A DNA stretch of 64,000 nucleotides from assembly GCF_003945595.2 (NCBI RefSeq), contig NW_024104422.1:815743-879742 (forward strand), read 5' to 3'. Below the pieces are notes generated by a model, which was not told where the DNA came from, made no database searches, and saw nothing but the letters and a program-made list of their open reading frames with translations. Both the position numbers and the translations under genes were made by a program. Position 1 is the first letter of the stretch, and every line of letters begins with the position of its first letter. The DNA is from Pipra filicauda. Its lineage: Eukaryota; Chordata; Aves; Passeriformes; Pipridae. Positions 1-13,300 of the stretch are shown here, piece after piece.

Positions 1-3000
1 ATGTTCCTCATGCAAAAAAAAAAAATAGCTTGAAAAAATTATTTCAAAAGGCTTAATGAGAAAAAAGCAGTAATGTTGAGCCCCAAATACAGCATTGAAA
101 GACCTTTTAGGAGCTAATTATTTTTCAGCCAGGCTTGGGATTTAGGAATCTGATTTAATATTGTTAAACTTTGCTGTCAGCAACAGTGGCATGGTACCTC
201 CCAACATATTTATACATTCATTTGCAGCACAGCAAGCATGCTGGAGTACTTTCTTCTGTCTAGATAAGGATTAGTGGTGATTTCTCTCCTTTCCCTGTTT
301 GCATGTAGGGGTTGCTAAAAAATGCAGCTCTTCAGGGTAGAGTTAAAAATATCTACTGAGGCTACAGAACATAAAAAGTGGGGCAAGGTGCAGGTAAAAA
401 GCAGAGTCTTAAGGAATATCCTTGTTTCTGATCTTCCAGGAGCTCTGGGTATGGTACACAAACAACAAATCCCTGCAGAATATGTTTGTCTTGAGAACTC
501 TCCTAAGATCCCAATAAGCACTGAGCTCTTAGTAAATAACATATTTCTGCTACATATCTTTCCCCAGTCCCTTTCACGTGAACATTTTTGAAGGGCAAAC
601 ACCTAAAGAGATGGAATCCAATTACTCCAATTTTGTGGTTTAGCACTTCAGCTACACTTTTATAACAGTTTCAGTCCTCACCTCCTTGTCTTTGCGAGGG
701 CCTCAGGCACTGGTGGCAATTCAGGCTCTCCTAGTCTCCACTCACCACATTCAGACTGATCCCTTGGGAACAGAAACTTTATAGTTCAAGTGTCTGGGCT
801 CAGTATGAGGGGATTTGGGTGACAATAAGCAAAACTATGCAGGAGAAGATTCAGTCATCTCTTGTGGCTTTTAAAGTTTCTAAACATGTGAAAAACTAAT
901 CAGGGTTATCCAGCTCTCCAATCCCCAAAAATGTACCACTAGCCCTTGTATCAATAAATAACTGATAGGATTGTTATTCATATTATTATTCATATATATA
1001 TATATATATAACTTGTTTACATCTTGCTAAATTCTTTGTTTCACATACGTTGCTGCATGTTCTGCTAAAAAGTATTTATTTTCACCATATTTAAGTAACT
1101 CACCTTTAAACTTCCCTGAACGTGACTGTTCTCCCTTTAAAGAGCATATGTGATACTGTATACTCTTCTCTTTTGTTATTTACTTCTTCTCTAAATGAAG
1201 AAATCCTTTCTTTTTCACTAATTTTCCAAACCTGGAAGCTACCTGATAGCTTTTTTTTGAGGTAGAGCTGATTATAGATAAGACCACATGTGATATAAGT
1301 GGCTTAATACCAATTTCTGCATTATTTATTCCACGTGTCCTTAGGTTGCCCAACTCTGTTGTCTAACAGCTAAACAATACCCTCTCTTGCTCTGAGGGGG
1401 AAAAAAAAGGCACAAAAACCCCGAAGTATTTCTCATGTACTCATTTAAAAACAGAGCAAAGCAGATGGAATATTTGAACAGCCCTAACCATTCTTGCTTC
1501 AGTCTCAGAACTTTTGGGTTGTCTTTCATGGAGTGCACCCATGGTTTTAACGTCTCAAACCGTGAGCCTTCAGGCTCATGCCAACCCATAAAGCAAGTGA
1601 AATGTTGTTTTTTAAATTTAATTTATGTTTCTTTGTTTTCAGGGACATTTCTGTTCCCCAGCTTCAAGCTGAGTTTGAAGCTGCTTCCATCCGTACAGCC
1701 TACTACTCCTCCTGCAGAAGATAGCACCATAGAAAAAAATATATTCTAGTAATGTTAGTCTGGGGTTTTTTTGAAACTTAAAATCTGATTTTCATTAGAC
1801 CAAAGTAACTTTTAAATAGTGGGAGGGGTTGAGGAGACAAAAAGTGATTTTGTCTTCTCCAAGACCTCTCTGCTTTGCCTTATTCAAGACCTTTCTAATT
1901 AGGACGATTTAAAATGTCCTCAGCATCCTGCTGAGTCTAGACTATAGGCAACACAGGACTGGAAAACTTACAAGTAAAATAGAAATCTTTCTATATTTTA
2001 TCTCTTTTTCCTACATATTTGGTTGGGGGGTTTTCTTTTCACTTTCAGCTATTTACTTTATAGGTCAATAAAGGATGGATGGAAAAGGATGGAACTAGGG
2101 CATTAATCTGAAATCTGGAACTGAATCCAGCTCCTTTGTTTTCCATGAATTTCTCCTTAGTCCTTGGCTGAGGCCTGTGATGCTAATTTCTCAAATGTAC
2201 ATAAGTAATTAAATGGTCCCGAAAGCCAAAGAAACTGGTTACCTTATTAGGACCCTGATCTTTGGGAGCCTTCAGCTCTTCAGATGACCAACATAAATAG
2301 AACTACTTTCCTACATTACAGGATAGAAAATATGATTTGTAGAAAACAGTGGTGAAGAGCTTGGAACTTGCAGAAGTAAGGACTGGGTTCTCCTCACTTG
2401 CACCTGCACGAGGCATATGCGTGTACATTCTTAGATTCCTGAAGGAATCTAATCCCTTCTTCACTGTAGCCACCTCAGAAGACTCAGAGAAACTTTGATG
2501 AGGCTTACACAGGTGAATAACTTCAGTTACGTGAATCTTACATGGAAACAAAACACACCGTGCCTGCAGAGTTGACTTAGAAGTGCATCTGTGGATAACT
2601 GCATAGTTTTGGTTCATTTAATACTGGTCTTAAAAGCTTCTGTGATAGGGTTAAGTTTAGGTTGGTTTTCTATAGAAATAGGTTCATCCATCCTTCCCGA
2701 AAACTTTTGAACTAGTTACTCTATTTCAGATCAATTCAGCAGTGGAGTGGATGTGAAGACAAGTGTGTGTGAATTTTCATGAAAAGGGGTAGCTGTGTAG
2801 AGAAAGAAGTCAAAATTAGCGCTTTTCCTGAGGAAAATCACACATCCAGAGCTGTTCTCTGTACTTTTTTTTGGTGTTTTTTTTTCTCTTGTGTTGGTGC
2901 TATCAGAACCTCTTTTGGTGAGAGCAAGGAGAGAGGAAAGCATAGCAAGTGCTAACCGAAAACTTTTAGAACAGGAAAGTGGAGCCAGGGCTGGTGCCTC

Positions 3001-3926
3001 TAACAAGGAAGGTCCTGGACAGAAAGCAAGCAACTGCCCTACAAGCATGTGAGTTAGAGGAATGGTTGTGCAAGAATGGGAGGGAGGATATGGTGGCAAG
3101 TTCCTATTTAGTTTGTGAAACTTAATAGCTTTCCTATGTATTTAGGGCCCACCAAAAAGCAGACAATATTATCTACACTCTCTACTCTTTTCCTCAGGGG
3201 TGAAGTAAGGACAAACTTTCAGTCAGACCTTACCAGGTTTCCCAGCTTTTGTGGGTTTTAGTCTGTCCCTTGCAGTTTAGGGGAGGGAATTTGTTGTTGG
3301 TGGTTTTGGGGTTTTTTTTGCTGTGGTTTGAATACTTAAGGAATGTACTCTAACATACCATTGTAATATCAATTGGTTTGCATGTTATCCCAATTATATA
3401 AAACTCTTGGTTTTGCCTTCCAAATGCAAGGAAGTCCATTGGACAGCATGTAAGATTCATCCCCCCAGTCTCATTTGTAGCCGTAGGGAGGGCGGGGGAA
3501 AAAAAAGCTATTGTGCAAAGAAATAAGAAATTCTCAGTGAAATACAGCGATGCATGTCACATTTTTGGAGAGAAGCAATGGGAACCCTTCTCTAAAGCAT
3601 ATAAAAATCTTTGGATACACTTGCAAGCCCCTTCCAAACCCTTTGTTCATGTGGGATCCTACAGGGACAGCCTCTGCACTGGAGGCTCCAGGCTCCACGG
3701 GGCAGGTCGGCCAGGATATTTTCAAATACCCAGGGTGTCGCTTCAGCAGTTTATCTGACTTTGTGAAGAGCATCAGTCAGTTCTCTGGCTGGGCCTCGCT
3801 CCTCTCTGTCAGCACAGTGCTGCAGCTTCCCAGTGCAGCTGTGCCTCTGCTTGCCTTTGGTATGAGGGGGCCATTACAGTGCAGATTGCCCACAATGGGA
3901 CATAATGGGGGCAGAATGTGCTCTCG
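1..3926. other. Unique AT-rich noncoding sequence
   Basis: I see no gene or recognisable interspersed repeat in this stretch. It is AT-rich with scattered homopolymer runs. Open frames of about 80-120 codons on both strands have no domain, biased composition or paired splice sites that would support coding. The only simple repeat of note is the (AT)n run at 992-1010. From about 3630 to 3926 the base composition becomes more GC-rich as the LTR insertion is approached, but nothing there is recognisable. Confidence 0.6.
992..1010. repeat. (AT)n microsatellite
   Basis: Uninterrupted alternating A/T of about 19 bases, preceded by ATT-rich sequence. A simple repeat that is probably length-polymorphic. 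Confidence 0.9.
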
Positions 3927-4520
3927 TGTGCTGGTTTTGGCTAGGATAGAGTTCATTTTCTTCATAGTAGCTGGTACGGGGCTGTGTTTTGAATTTGTGC
4001 TGGAAACAGTGCTGGTAACTCAGGGATATTTTAGTTCTTGCGGAGCAGGGCTCACACAGTGTCAAGGCCTTTTCTGCTTACCCCACACCACCAGCGAGGC
4101 TGAGGTGTTGGAGGGGACACAGGGAGTTGGGGGGGACACAGCCACGACAGCTGACCCCAGCTGCCCAGAGGGATATTCCAGACCATATGACATCATGCTC
4201 AGTATATAAAGTGAGGGAAGAAGAAGGAAAGGGGAGATGTGGAGTGATGACGTTTGTCTTCCCAAGTCACTGCTACACGTGATGGAGCCCTGCTTTCCCG
4301 GATATGGCTGAACACCTGCCTGCCCATGGGAAGTGGTGAATGAATTCCTTGTTTTGCTTTGCTTGCGTGCACCTCTTTTGCTTTACTTTTAAACTGTCTT
4401 TATCTCAACCCGTAAGTTTTCTCACTTTTACTCTCCTGACTCTCTGCTTCATCCCACTGGAGCAGGAGGAAGTGAGTGTCTGTGTGGGGCTGAGCTGCCA
4501 GCTGGGATTAAGCCACATCA
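3927..4520 (+). mobile_element. Solo LTR, avian ERVL-like endogenous retrovirus
   Basis: A 594-bp element starts with TG (TGTGCTGGTTTTGGC) and ends with CA (AAGCCACATCA), as LTRs do. It has the internal order of a well-known bird ERVL-type LTR: an opening GGTTTTGGCTAGGATAGAG-like block, a GGGGACACAGCCA-like middle, a TATA box (TATATAAA, 4203-4210), and a 3' segment with AAACTGTCTTTATCTCAACCC. The orientation is plus, from the TATA box. The flanks are TCTCG (3922-3926) and TCTTG (4521-4525), a 5-bp target-site duplication with one mismatch. No gag, pol or env sequence adjoins it, so it is a solo LTR left by recombination between two LTRs. The family name is from memory of the consensus and has not been searched. 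It could belong to a related ERV subfamily. Confidence 0.75.
4188..4210 (+). promoter_or_regulatory. LTR core promoter remnant (CRE-like site and TATA box)
   Basis: Within the LTR, TGACATCA (4188-4195) stands 7 bp upstream of TATATAAA (4203-4210). TGACATCA differs from the palindromic CRE/ATF site TGACGTCA by one base, at the CpG, which is the position expected to decay by methyl-cytosine deamination. That decay is inference. Whether the promoter is still active cannot be judged from sequence. Confidence 0.5.
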
Positions 4521-7500
4521 TCTTGCAGCACTGGGACTCCCAAACAAGGATGTGTAGCTCTGGTTGCTTCCATGGCTTCGTGAGATATACATCAGTTGAG
4601 TATCTAACCTAGGAATACCCCCTTCCCTACCTTTCCCTACCTATGGTGACACACGAAATAACCTTTTGGGATTTCCAACTTTAGGAAGCAACACTTCTCA
4701 GAATCCTCTTTCTTCACAAAATGAAACAGTCATTTTTCTCTTACTCTGACCATGTTTCTCTGTGGGAACTGCAAGGGAAAGAGCTCTGTCAAATATATTC
4801 TGCTTTTTCTTATTTTTAAACATATGTTGTCTTGAATCAGTGAGAAGTCTCCTATGCCCAAACATGATTAAAACCCATATAAGTTAAGTCTTTTCAAGCT
4901 GAGTGCATGTTATAAAAGCTGCTGTGAGTCAACAGCAATTTTACAGTCTTAGTTTTGTGTGGTCCTTGTTTGGAGAGTATTAGGCATGAAGTTGTCATAC
5001 TGGAGCTCTAATGGGTGCACTCAGTAGGTGTGATTTATGAGACTTGTTGCCTTGTGAGAATGAAGTCATGTTGTGTATCAGGGTTTCCCTGCAAATGAAG
5101 TAATTAAATTTTTTCATCTTTCTTACAAGGTGTCCTGAGTGGAGTTAAGAACAAGCATGGGGGAATGTACAAGGGGGGTGGGGTGGGAGAGAGAGGTGAT
5201 TAGACTCCATCTGTTGATGAACACTTCCAGCACATCTTTTTCTAAAGTCTTCAACTGAATTTCATTTGCTGAAGTCTAGTGCCACGTCTGGAGGCAAACA
5301 GCACATCTTTTACTTGCCAGTTCTATTTATATGCCTGTGAAGTAGATCATTGTAATGAATACAGATGGGCAATAACTACAAAGTTATTGCATAATTTTTC
5401 AAAATTTTATGATTGCCTTTCCTACTTCCTCTTAAAATAATGGCTTCTCTGTGCAGCCTGCAGACCATTCAATATATCTTTCGTACATTTTACCACTTCA
5501 GCAGAATTTAATTTATTGGAGACACACTAGAAGTGGTAGGTAAACAATCTACAGAAAGAATCCAATTTATAAGACAAGGAAGACTTGAACCAATATTAAG
5601 TTGCTTTGGAGATCACTTGGTGAATGCAAGTATATATGATTTTTCGTCTTTCTGACTTGGCAGCAGAGGTCAGTGAGTGTGTGTGGGGAGGAAGTCAACT
5701 GAAAGCCACCCACCACCAGCCTTACAGAATATAGAACAGGTTTGTAATAGGATGTCTTGTTGGATGGAAAGTGTTTCTGCACTATTTGCAGGTTTAAATC
5801 CGCCTCAGGGAAAGTTTCAGACCTGCTATGAGAAATACAATTTTCTTTCACAGTGATGAGGTAGGCTTGGTTTTGCCACCCTGGTGCTGACTGGAGTAGT
5901 CTTGACCTCTGACTGTCATTCTACTTTCTCCCTCCTCCAGTCTAATCTACTCTACTTCCACTTCTGAAATAACAAAGCACTTTTTCCTGAACTGTGACTA
6001 TGAGTTAACTGACTCCTGAGAGCACGATCCATCTCCCCTTTAAGTCAATGGAAGTCTTTGAGGAGATAAAATGAGTATTGGATATGTCCCTAAAATAACT
6101 GGGTTTGAATCCTGGCCACACTGAAGCTGATGGCAAAAAGAAATTGGAATTTCACCTCGATGTCTATGCATCATCTGCTTTATTGGCAAAGACTATCACA
6201 AAGTCTGCTTACCCTTGAAGACAGTTAAGCTTTTGAACCACATGCAGCTTTTCTTAGTCTCACTTCTAAAACCATTCCCAACTCAAGACTGCAACCCTCA
6301 GGACCACCAATAATGAACTGTATAAATTCCAGTTGATCTGGTCTCTGAACCTTGTTTTGGGACTGGTTTATAATTATGTAATTGATCCTGAAAACCAAAG
6401 TCCTTTGACCTAAATATTCAAAAATGCTTTGCCTTTTGGGTGCTCAGCTGGAAATCTGTCAGATACACTTGATTATTGGTTTGGGGGTTTTTTTCCATAC
6501 TTTTGTGGTATTTCATCTATTATCTACTGTTATAATAAATTTGACCCTTGCTACCCACTCAGTAGAGTGCATCAGTTGTGTTTTGTTCGCCTTTCCCTGA
6601 GGCATAAGGACTCTGACTTTGCTAGAAGAATTGTCTCTAGAAACCACAAGCACATACTTAATACCATGCCAGCAACTTCATGATACTATTGTGAATAGAG
6701 CTAAAATTTCTGATGCACTTTTTTTCATTCTGATCAACAGTTTACAATTGGAAGAAGAACTGAAGCTTGCAGTTTCAGGGTCTCTCAGTGGCCTCCCATC
6801 CTCTGACCTGGAATCTTTCATCCTTCATCCTGAATTAGGCATAGAACAGAGGCAGGTAAATCCGTTTAACCTTCACCCCTGCTCCAGACACTGAAGCCTG
6901 TATTATCAGCATTTCAAATCATAAGTTTTCCTTTCAGATGCAGACAACCGTTTTCTTCATATGAGGTCACAAGCATTTTGGATTCCTGATCTCCTCAAAA
7001 GATTTTGCTCTTGCTTTTCTCTCTTCCTATATTTTTTTAATACTTTGGCATACTCGGTTCTTTCACCATATGGAACCACTTCTACCTCCTTATCCCCTGT
7101 ACACACTTTCCCACTCAACATGATGACATGTGACCACTCAACTCATAAACAGGAGTTAGGGAAACAGAGGTTAAACCACGGGCACCAAAAGTGGTTTTGA
7201 GAATGCAAATGTGGAAAAAGTGGGATAATCCACAAGCATGTGGTTTGTTACCATCTGCCTCATGCTCTGAATGTATAAGCACATTCACCCAGAGTTTACA
7301 ATTGAAGGGATACAATGTTTTTTTTTCCTGGTAGAATACTGTGCGTTTTGGCTTGGAAAGCATGCTTCCTTCCCTTCCCGTGGTGAGAGCACAGGTGCTG
7401 CACGCTGCTATTATGGTTGATCTTTTCCAATAAAGATCCCACACAGGCCAGGATACTAAACACACAACTTGACTTTATCCTGAAGGATTGCCTAAGATCC

Positions 7501-7596
7501 CACATCTGTCTTCTTCCTCCTGCAGCCCCATCTAGTGGCTCCCACATCTGTACATCTGCCATGTCGCCCGTCTAGGTGCACAGGAGAAGGAGAAAC
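4521..7596. other. Noncoding sequence, one weak ancient repeat
   Basis: No gene is recognised. A G-rich stretch at 5159-5190 has several G-runs but does not meet a strict four-tract quadruplex pattern. The AT-rich block at 5335-5420 looks like the kind of sequence found in conserved noncoding elements, but this cannot be shown here. A weak amniote repeat relic lies at 6026-6090. Confidence 0.55.
6026..6090. repeat. Possible ancient amniote repeat relic
   Basis: The sequence TTTAAGTCAATGGAAGTC followed by GTATTGGATATGTCCC resembles the 'tcaatgggagt...ggatcaggccc' tails of very old amniote CR1/L3-like elements common in turtles and crocodilians. The match is short and diverged, so it could be chance. 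Confidence 0.3.
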
Positions 7597-7672
7597 CACA
7601 GAATAATAGAATATTGCGAGCTGGAAGGGACCCAGAACGATCATCGAAGTCCAGGTCCTGTCCCTGCACAGA
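7597..7672 (-). mobile_element. CR1 LINE 3'-end fragment
   Basis: The plus strand reads CACAGAATAATAGAATATTG, then GAGCTGGAAGGGACCCA and a CCAGGTCCTGTCCCTGCACAG block. This is the reverse complement of a CR1 3' end, including the degenerate ATTCTATGATTCT tail. About 75 bp remains; the rest of the element is missing, as is usual for CR1 because of 5' truncation. It appears to be the same subfamily as the copy at 18010. Confidence 0.85.
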
Positions 7673-9077
7673 AATGTGTAAATAATGACATATAGCGGTG
7701 TAGAAATACACTTAAGCAAATTCATATTTTCACCTCTGGATTTCATAAGCATCACTTAGGCATTATTTAGGTGATCTGCAGCTGCTGGTGCTCAGACAAC
7801 AAATTTCCCCCGCGGTGGAATGAAGGATTATAGACTGAATCACAGAGTCTATAAGGTCCATGGAAAATGCCATCCTTTGGGCACAGCTCAGGGCTGTTGG
7901 CAGCTGGGGCTGACTGCACTGCTGCTCCATGGACTTGCCTCAAAAAGGAGTGCTGACTTTTCAGAAAGCTCTTGCCCAGTAGATCATGAGTGGCTTCAAG
8001 GTGCCACAGGGGTTATGCGTCTCTTAAAGGAATCTTTTAAAAGGAGTAAAAATTAATTTGTACCAAAATGGTATAATGCATATACCAAATCAATCCAAAT
8101 CTTCATATATCCATATAATTCAAAATGGTATAAGCCAAGAGGGGTAAAGAAGGATGGGAGAATACAGCAGTAGCTCCACAGCCTTGTCTTTGCTATAAAT
8201 GTCTATTCAACAGATGAGTTCAGCATTGAATGCCTTATTCTTAACTTTTTCTGTCCTGTTTTAATTTCATTAATTTTGAGTTTCCATTGAGAATAGACTT
8301 CAGGTGATTAAAAAAAGGAAGAAGAATGCCTAAGGAGGTATTAGATTATAGGAACTAATGGAGCATCTGATGGGAGATGCAGTGTCTAAGGAAGGACTTA
8401 AAGCAGATAATGAAACATGGATCTTACGGAAGCGGGTGAAACAGTCCTATTACCCAATTCCTGCTTTTGGGAAGCAGGGCTTAGTGCCCATTTCCAGAGT
8501 CTTCATCTTTGGGCCTCACGTCCTTTGTTTGTGACTCAGTGGCCACAGAGGGTCCTGGGAGCATCTCTCAGCATCATCCCTCAGTGCCTTGGTTTCTGGC
8601 ACCAGCAACTATTTCAGCTGAGACACTTCACCATGGCCACTTCTTCAGAAGGATGGGTTCACCAGAAGCATGGAGAGAAAGGCTGAGTGAGGCACCTGAA
8701 AAAGGTAGAGCCATTTCAGAGAAAGGGGCACAACAATTTGTCAGAAGCACAGAGCCAACCTGTTGCTGAAACCTGGCACCAGATGTGAGTCTGGGCAGAG
8801 CAGAATCAGGTCTGTAATGAACTACAGAGGCTGCAGTCAAGAACTGCTCCAGGGTTTGGGAAACATATGGCACAAGGCCACGTAAGCAGTACAGGAATCT
8901 TCTGCCAGACGTGCTTCTGTTATGTGGGTGAAGAGCCACATGATTTCTGGGTCTGCTGGTCAAATTTTCATGTGCTTTCAAATTTTCATGTTTTCCTCAT
9001 TGTCTGCGAGGTAACCACGTCTTTTCACAATACGAAGGCCTGATGGAACAGGCAGCTGGTGAGCTGCAGTTGGTAGG
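7673..9077. other. Noncoding sequence without recognised elements
   Basis: No gene, RNA or repeat is recognised. Frames of up to about 115 codons exist around 8420-8980 on both strands, but the segment is only mildly GC-richer than its neighbours. The opposing frames overlap and none shows a domain. Confidence 0.55.
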
Positions 9078-9285
9078 CTTGGGACTCAGGTCTGCTGCTG
9101 ACAGACTTCATCCAGGCCATTTCACCCTCTGTGTCATACTTTCCCAATTGCAGAAAACAGTGTTAATAATATTTAACTACCTCACAGTACTAAATTGCAG
9201 CTTAATTAGTGGTTTGCAAAGCACTTTGAAATGCTCACTTGAAATAGGCAAAGGATAATTAACATCATGTATTTATTTAGCGAGT
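9078..9285 (+). mobile_element. MIR-type SINE, ancient, sense orientation
   Basis: The order of blocks follows the amniote MIR consensus. A GGGACTCAGG region comes first, then CCATTTCACCCTCTGTGTCA. Next are a diverged 'cagtttccccatctgtaaaa' equivalent, AATAATATTTAACTACCTCACAG, and CTTAATTAGTGGTTTGCAAAGCACTTTGAAATGC (in two parts). It ends in an AT-rich tail near 9280. The tRNA-like head is mostly missing or too diverged to see. Such copies are old and can be recruited as regulatory sequence, but nothing here shows that. Identity is by eye. Confidence 0.7.
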
Positions 9286-10021
9286 TTTCCTTGCCAGGCA
9301 CAATCTTCCTAAAATTCTCCTTGCAATAACTGTTTGCACTGCTCTAGAAAAACAAAGCGGTTCAGCCAATAGGTTTTCTGTGGGGAGATTTTTTGTTGCA
9401 TGAATCAGACGGTTGAAACTTGAAGAGAGTGGCTGACAAGATGAGGAGCAGACAAGTGTCTGAACGGGGAGGAGGGGAGGACATGAACAGATGCACAAGT
9501 GTTCATGCTCCTTCAGAGGTGTGTGCATTGTACCAGGAAACGTTAGTGACACAGCTACAAGGTTGTTGTTCACTTCTGTGCTTGACCATAACAGGTGCCC
9601 CATTCTTCTGCAGGACTGCTGCTTGTGTCTTACTTCTGTAGGACTTCTGTCTCCTGGGTGAATGCAGGCATCAGTTACACAGTAAGGTCTTTGGAGTTGA
9701 CCTCTTTCTAAGAGAGATTTCATACCTCTGCCTCACTGTGCTTTCCAAATTTTTCTAAATACGGAATGATGGCTTCAAGACCAGGACAGGAAAAATCTTA
9801 AACCTGAATCATCATTACCACAGTGAAGCTTGTACCTCTGCCCTGGAAATGTCACAGATTCACAGACCTGCCACGCAAACTGAGCTCTCTATGAGATGGA
9901 CGTGGTATAAGTGATGCATGGTGGGTTGCAGTCCCCAACAACAAATGAGGCAGCACACAAGAAAACACATCCCACTGGGAATCTGTCAGGGCTCCTGATT
10001 TGAGCAACTTTGTACATGGGC
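9286..10021. other. Noncoding sequence without recognised elements
   Basis: No gene or repeat is recognised. A 148-codon minus-strand frame spans 9277-9723; it lacks any recognisable domain and begins inside the MIR tail, so I regard it as chance. Confidence 0.55.
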
Positions 10022-10302
10022 ACACAGTGACAGGACAAGGGAGAATGGTTTAAAGCTAAAAGATGAGAGATTTAGATGAGATATTGGGAAGAAATTCTTT
10101 CCTGTGAGGGTGGTAAGGCCCTGGCACAGGTTGCCCAGAGAAGCTGTGGCTGCCCCATCCCTGGAAGTGTCAAAGGCCAGATTGGATGGGGCTCTGAGCA
10201 ACCTGGGCTAGTGGAAGGTGTCCCTGCCCATGGCAGGGGATTGGAACTGGATGGCCTTTAAGGTCCTTTCCAACCCAGGCCATTCTGTGATTCTCTGATT
10301 TG
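10022..10302 (+). mobile_element. CR1 LINE 3' end, 5'-truncated
   Basis: This 280-bp copy starts in the CACAGTGACAGGACAAGGG block. It continues through TTGGGAAGAAATTCTTTCC, GGCACAGGTTGCCCAGAG and CCCATGGCAGGGGATTGGA, and ends with CCATTCTGTGATTCTCTGATT, a diverged form of the CR1 octamer tail. It contains only the very end of ORF2 and the 3' UTR. The sequence is close to the copies at 16384 and 34312, so all three probably belong to one young subfamily. Confidence 0.92.
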
Positions 10303-13300
10303 AAAGTGTAGCTGCAGTGTTAGAGGAAAGGCTAAGTGTTAAGAGTGGTTTGAATGGTTCACAAAGAACTTCTGGTAAGAAACTGCTTTTTCCTGGATGC
10401 AACTGTGCAAACTGAATTTTAGGCCTAGATTTTGAGTTGACCATGAAGAGGTCATGGTCATTCACTCCAGAAAGGAATGACTGATATTTTCACAATGGCC
10501 TCTCTATGGTCTGTCTTTGTTCATGTCTTCGCTTTGTTCACCTCTGAGGTGAGATTGGGAGAAAATACTCAAACGGTTCCTACAGCCTTTCCCCAGCACT
10601 ATGAGTGAGAAATGGGAGGTTCAAAGCAAACAGGGGAATTTGATGCCTAAACCAAGCATGCTTTACCTAATTAGTCTTTACAATAACAAACACTGAAGAT
10701 TGCTCTTGAGACATATTGTGAAATCCTGCCTCCTAATGGGGATATAGTGGCTTAGAGTAAATTGCAATGACATTTCCCCAGAAGCTTGGGTTCAGGAACT
10801 CAGTTCTATAGATCAGGTCTTGAAGAACAGGAACTGGAAAGATAAACCGAGTGAGCCCTCTGTGCATGTGTTGATAATTTTGTGTGACTCTTTCGAAGAC
10901 ATCACATCATTGAAGAAAAGCACATTTTGAAAAGGTTACTTGGAGGGTTTTGGATAAACTAGAGCTATTTAATTACATTGATAAATTTTGTTTGCTTACA
11001 TCAGCATTGCTAACCTGAAACTTTCATAAAACGTGAGTCAGCACCCTCAAAATGAGGAAATTAGTTTAAAAGTCATGGTATTTCTAAAATAATTAAATAA
11101 ACATAGTTTGAGTTTTCACTTCCCCTCCCAATGACCTTCTGATTTTTAAGCTTTTAGGTCTCCTTTTCAAGCTTTGCTCTATAATCACCCTGGTTGGAAA
11201 TGGAGTATTGGTGTCTTTTTTATCAGTGAAAGCAGAGATCATAACTTAGTCATCTGCCTTCGTCAAATGAAGCTGAGAAAGCACCAAATGTTGAAAGACT
11301 TGAAATCAGTGAAGCCCTGGGTGGGAGCTCACAAGGGCCACTTCAGTGCAGGGGCACAGGAACGTGAGGCAGGACTTGAGCCCAAGACTCAGACTCACCC
11401 CCCCATGATCACTGATCTACTTACAAAGCACCAGGTCCCACCTTCCCCCACAACAGGTCATGCCTTCCTCCAGGATCAGCTTTGATGGGATCAAAGAGGC
11501 TGCCTGCAGAACAAGTTACTAATCTGTAAGGCTGGAGCAGATCTCAGGTTCCCTCTGAATTCCAGAGCGTTTCAGCTGGTAAGGTCAGGCTTGTCCCTTT
11601 CTTTGACTGAAAACCTACCACAATGCAGAAGTGCCCTCTAATGTTGTTCATGAAATAGAAGGTCTGAAGGCTCGAGCAAAGCTCCTGATAGCTGCAGGTG
11701 TATTTTTCTTGGGAAGCTAAATTGCTAGAGAAACAAAAGTTTTGGTTGGTTTAATTTGGCAAGACAAAAATGCCGTCCTAGGGGAAGACTTTATTTAGAA
11801 ACTTTATTTTTCCCCTGTTAACTTAGATATTTTATTGAAAAAAAGTTAAAAGTTCAAAAGTTCACAAGAGATTTTTTTTCTGTCGTACTAAAAAAAAAAA
11901 ATAAAAATTGTAATTTCCCAGTTGAGCATAAGTGTCCATAGATCAATTTGTTGTTATAGAATATGTTGAACCCAAAAGTGACATTTAATTAGTTTTTGTG
12001 CTATAGTTTTAAATTTTTTTCTGTAAAACTTGTTTGCCTAATATAAGATTCTGTAGTCCCAGAACAAAAGGAAAAGGGGACTGCTTGCTTCTAACAAAAA
12101 TCCTGGCTTTGCTAGCATGTGATATGCAACATGCAGTTCTACCAGCCAAACTTTTTCCGTAGTGGAATGGGGTCTAATGATTTTAATTGATGATATTTCC
12201 TTATTCTAACTAAGAAATACTGTTCACCATTGGAAGCCTGATCATGACATGGATGATTCCTCTCCAGACAAAGCCAAGAATGGTCAGCCAATTTCAAGGT
12301 CAGCTACTAGGTGACAGCTGGCACTTGAACACAGGAGATAAAAATAGTATACAGACTTCATGTGTGCCCAGTGAGCAATGTGTCTGCAGGCTGGTTTTGG
12401 TGGGGCAAACATTTCACTCTGAAATGAAATATTAATCTGACCTTTTTTTTCTACACAGACTGAGTTCTCAGGAGCAAAACAATGGCTGCATGCAGAGCCT
12501 TTAATATTATACTAAAAATCGGATTCCCCTACCAAATACAGTGCATCTCACTCTGGGGACTTTGGCCTTAGGAACAGTGCAACACAGGCTTTCATAGGAG
12601 AGAAGGCCCAGAAAATAAAAAAAAAATAAGGTTCACTGTAGTCTTAGAAAGACTCAATAGAGGAGCCATCATCATCTAACTATGTAGGACAGATCTGAAA
12701 ACAAAAAAAGAGTGAGAGCCTGGAGGAAAGATGCAAGAACATAACAGGATAATTAACAAAATACTCCCAACAAAGCGCACCACTTGGGATTTTGTAAATA
12801 TTGCCCTGTGTGCTGCTTGTGCCTGCTGGGATGAGTGGAAAAAACATATCTGAGCTTGCTGCTTCTGGCCTCCAGATGGTCAGCATACAGAATGGGAAGA
12901 GGATTCATCAAAAAATATACATATGTATAAAAAAGTAATGGATAAGTTGAAGGGCAGTTTTGGGGGGTGTAGGATAAGACTTTTGGCTCATTGCATGAAT
13001 GGCAGGATATATCTGTGCTTCCTTCTCTGATCCAACCAGGCAAACATCAGCAGAAGGGGTGATTGTCATCGGGTGCATGAGAAGCTGCTTACTTGGGACT
13101 TGGGAGAGCCTGGAGCAGCCTCACAGGGAGCCTTGACCTTCAGAGGGCAGCTGGGAAGTATTACTGTGGGTGGTTTCTTAGTTTATATTTCCTCAGAGAA
13201 TCCTCAGACACTTCAAGCAGCTACAGCCAGATTAGATGACCGGTCAGCCTTTTCAATTCCCACTGTATAGCAGGTGAAACAATAAAAAAAGTATCGAGTA

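Noticed and set aside
3550..4209. 219-codon plus-strand open frame
   Set aside because: Its second half is the solo LTR read through, and the first half has no domain; it is not a gene.
5159..5190. G-quadruplex candidate
   Set aside because: One loop would be nine bases long; it fails the strict four-tract rule.
7836..7862. CR1-tail-like words (AATCACAGAGTCTATAAGGTCC)-type sequence
   Set aside because: Too short and lacks the GGAAGGGACC block that follows in real CR1 ends.
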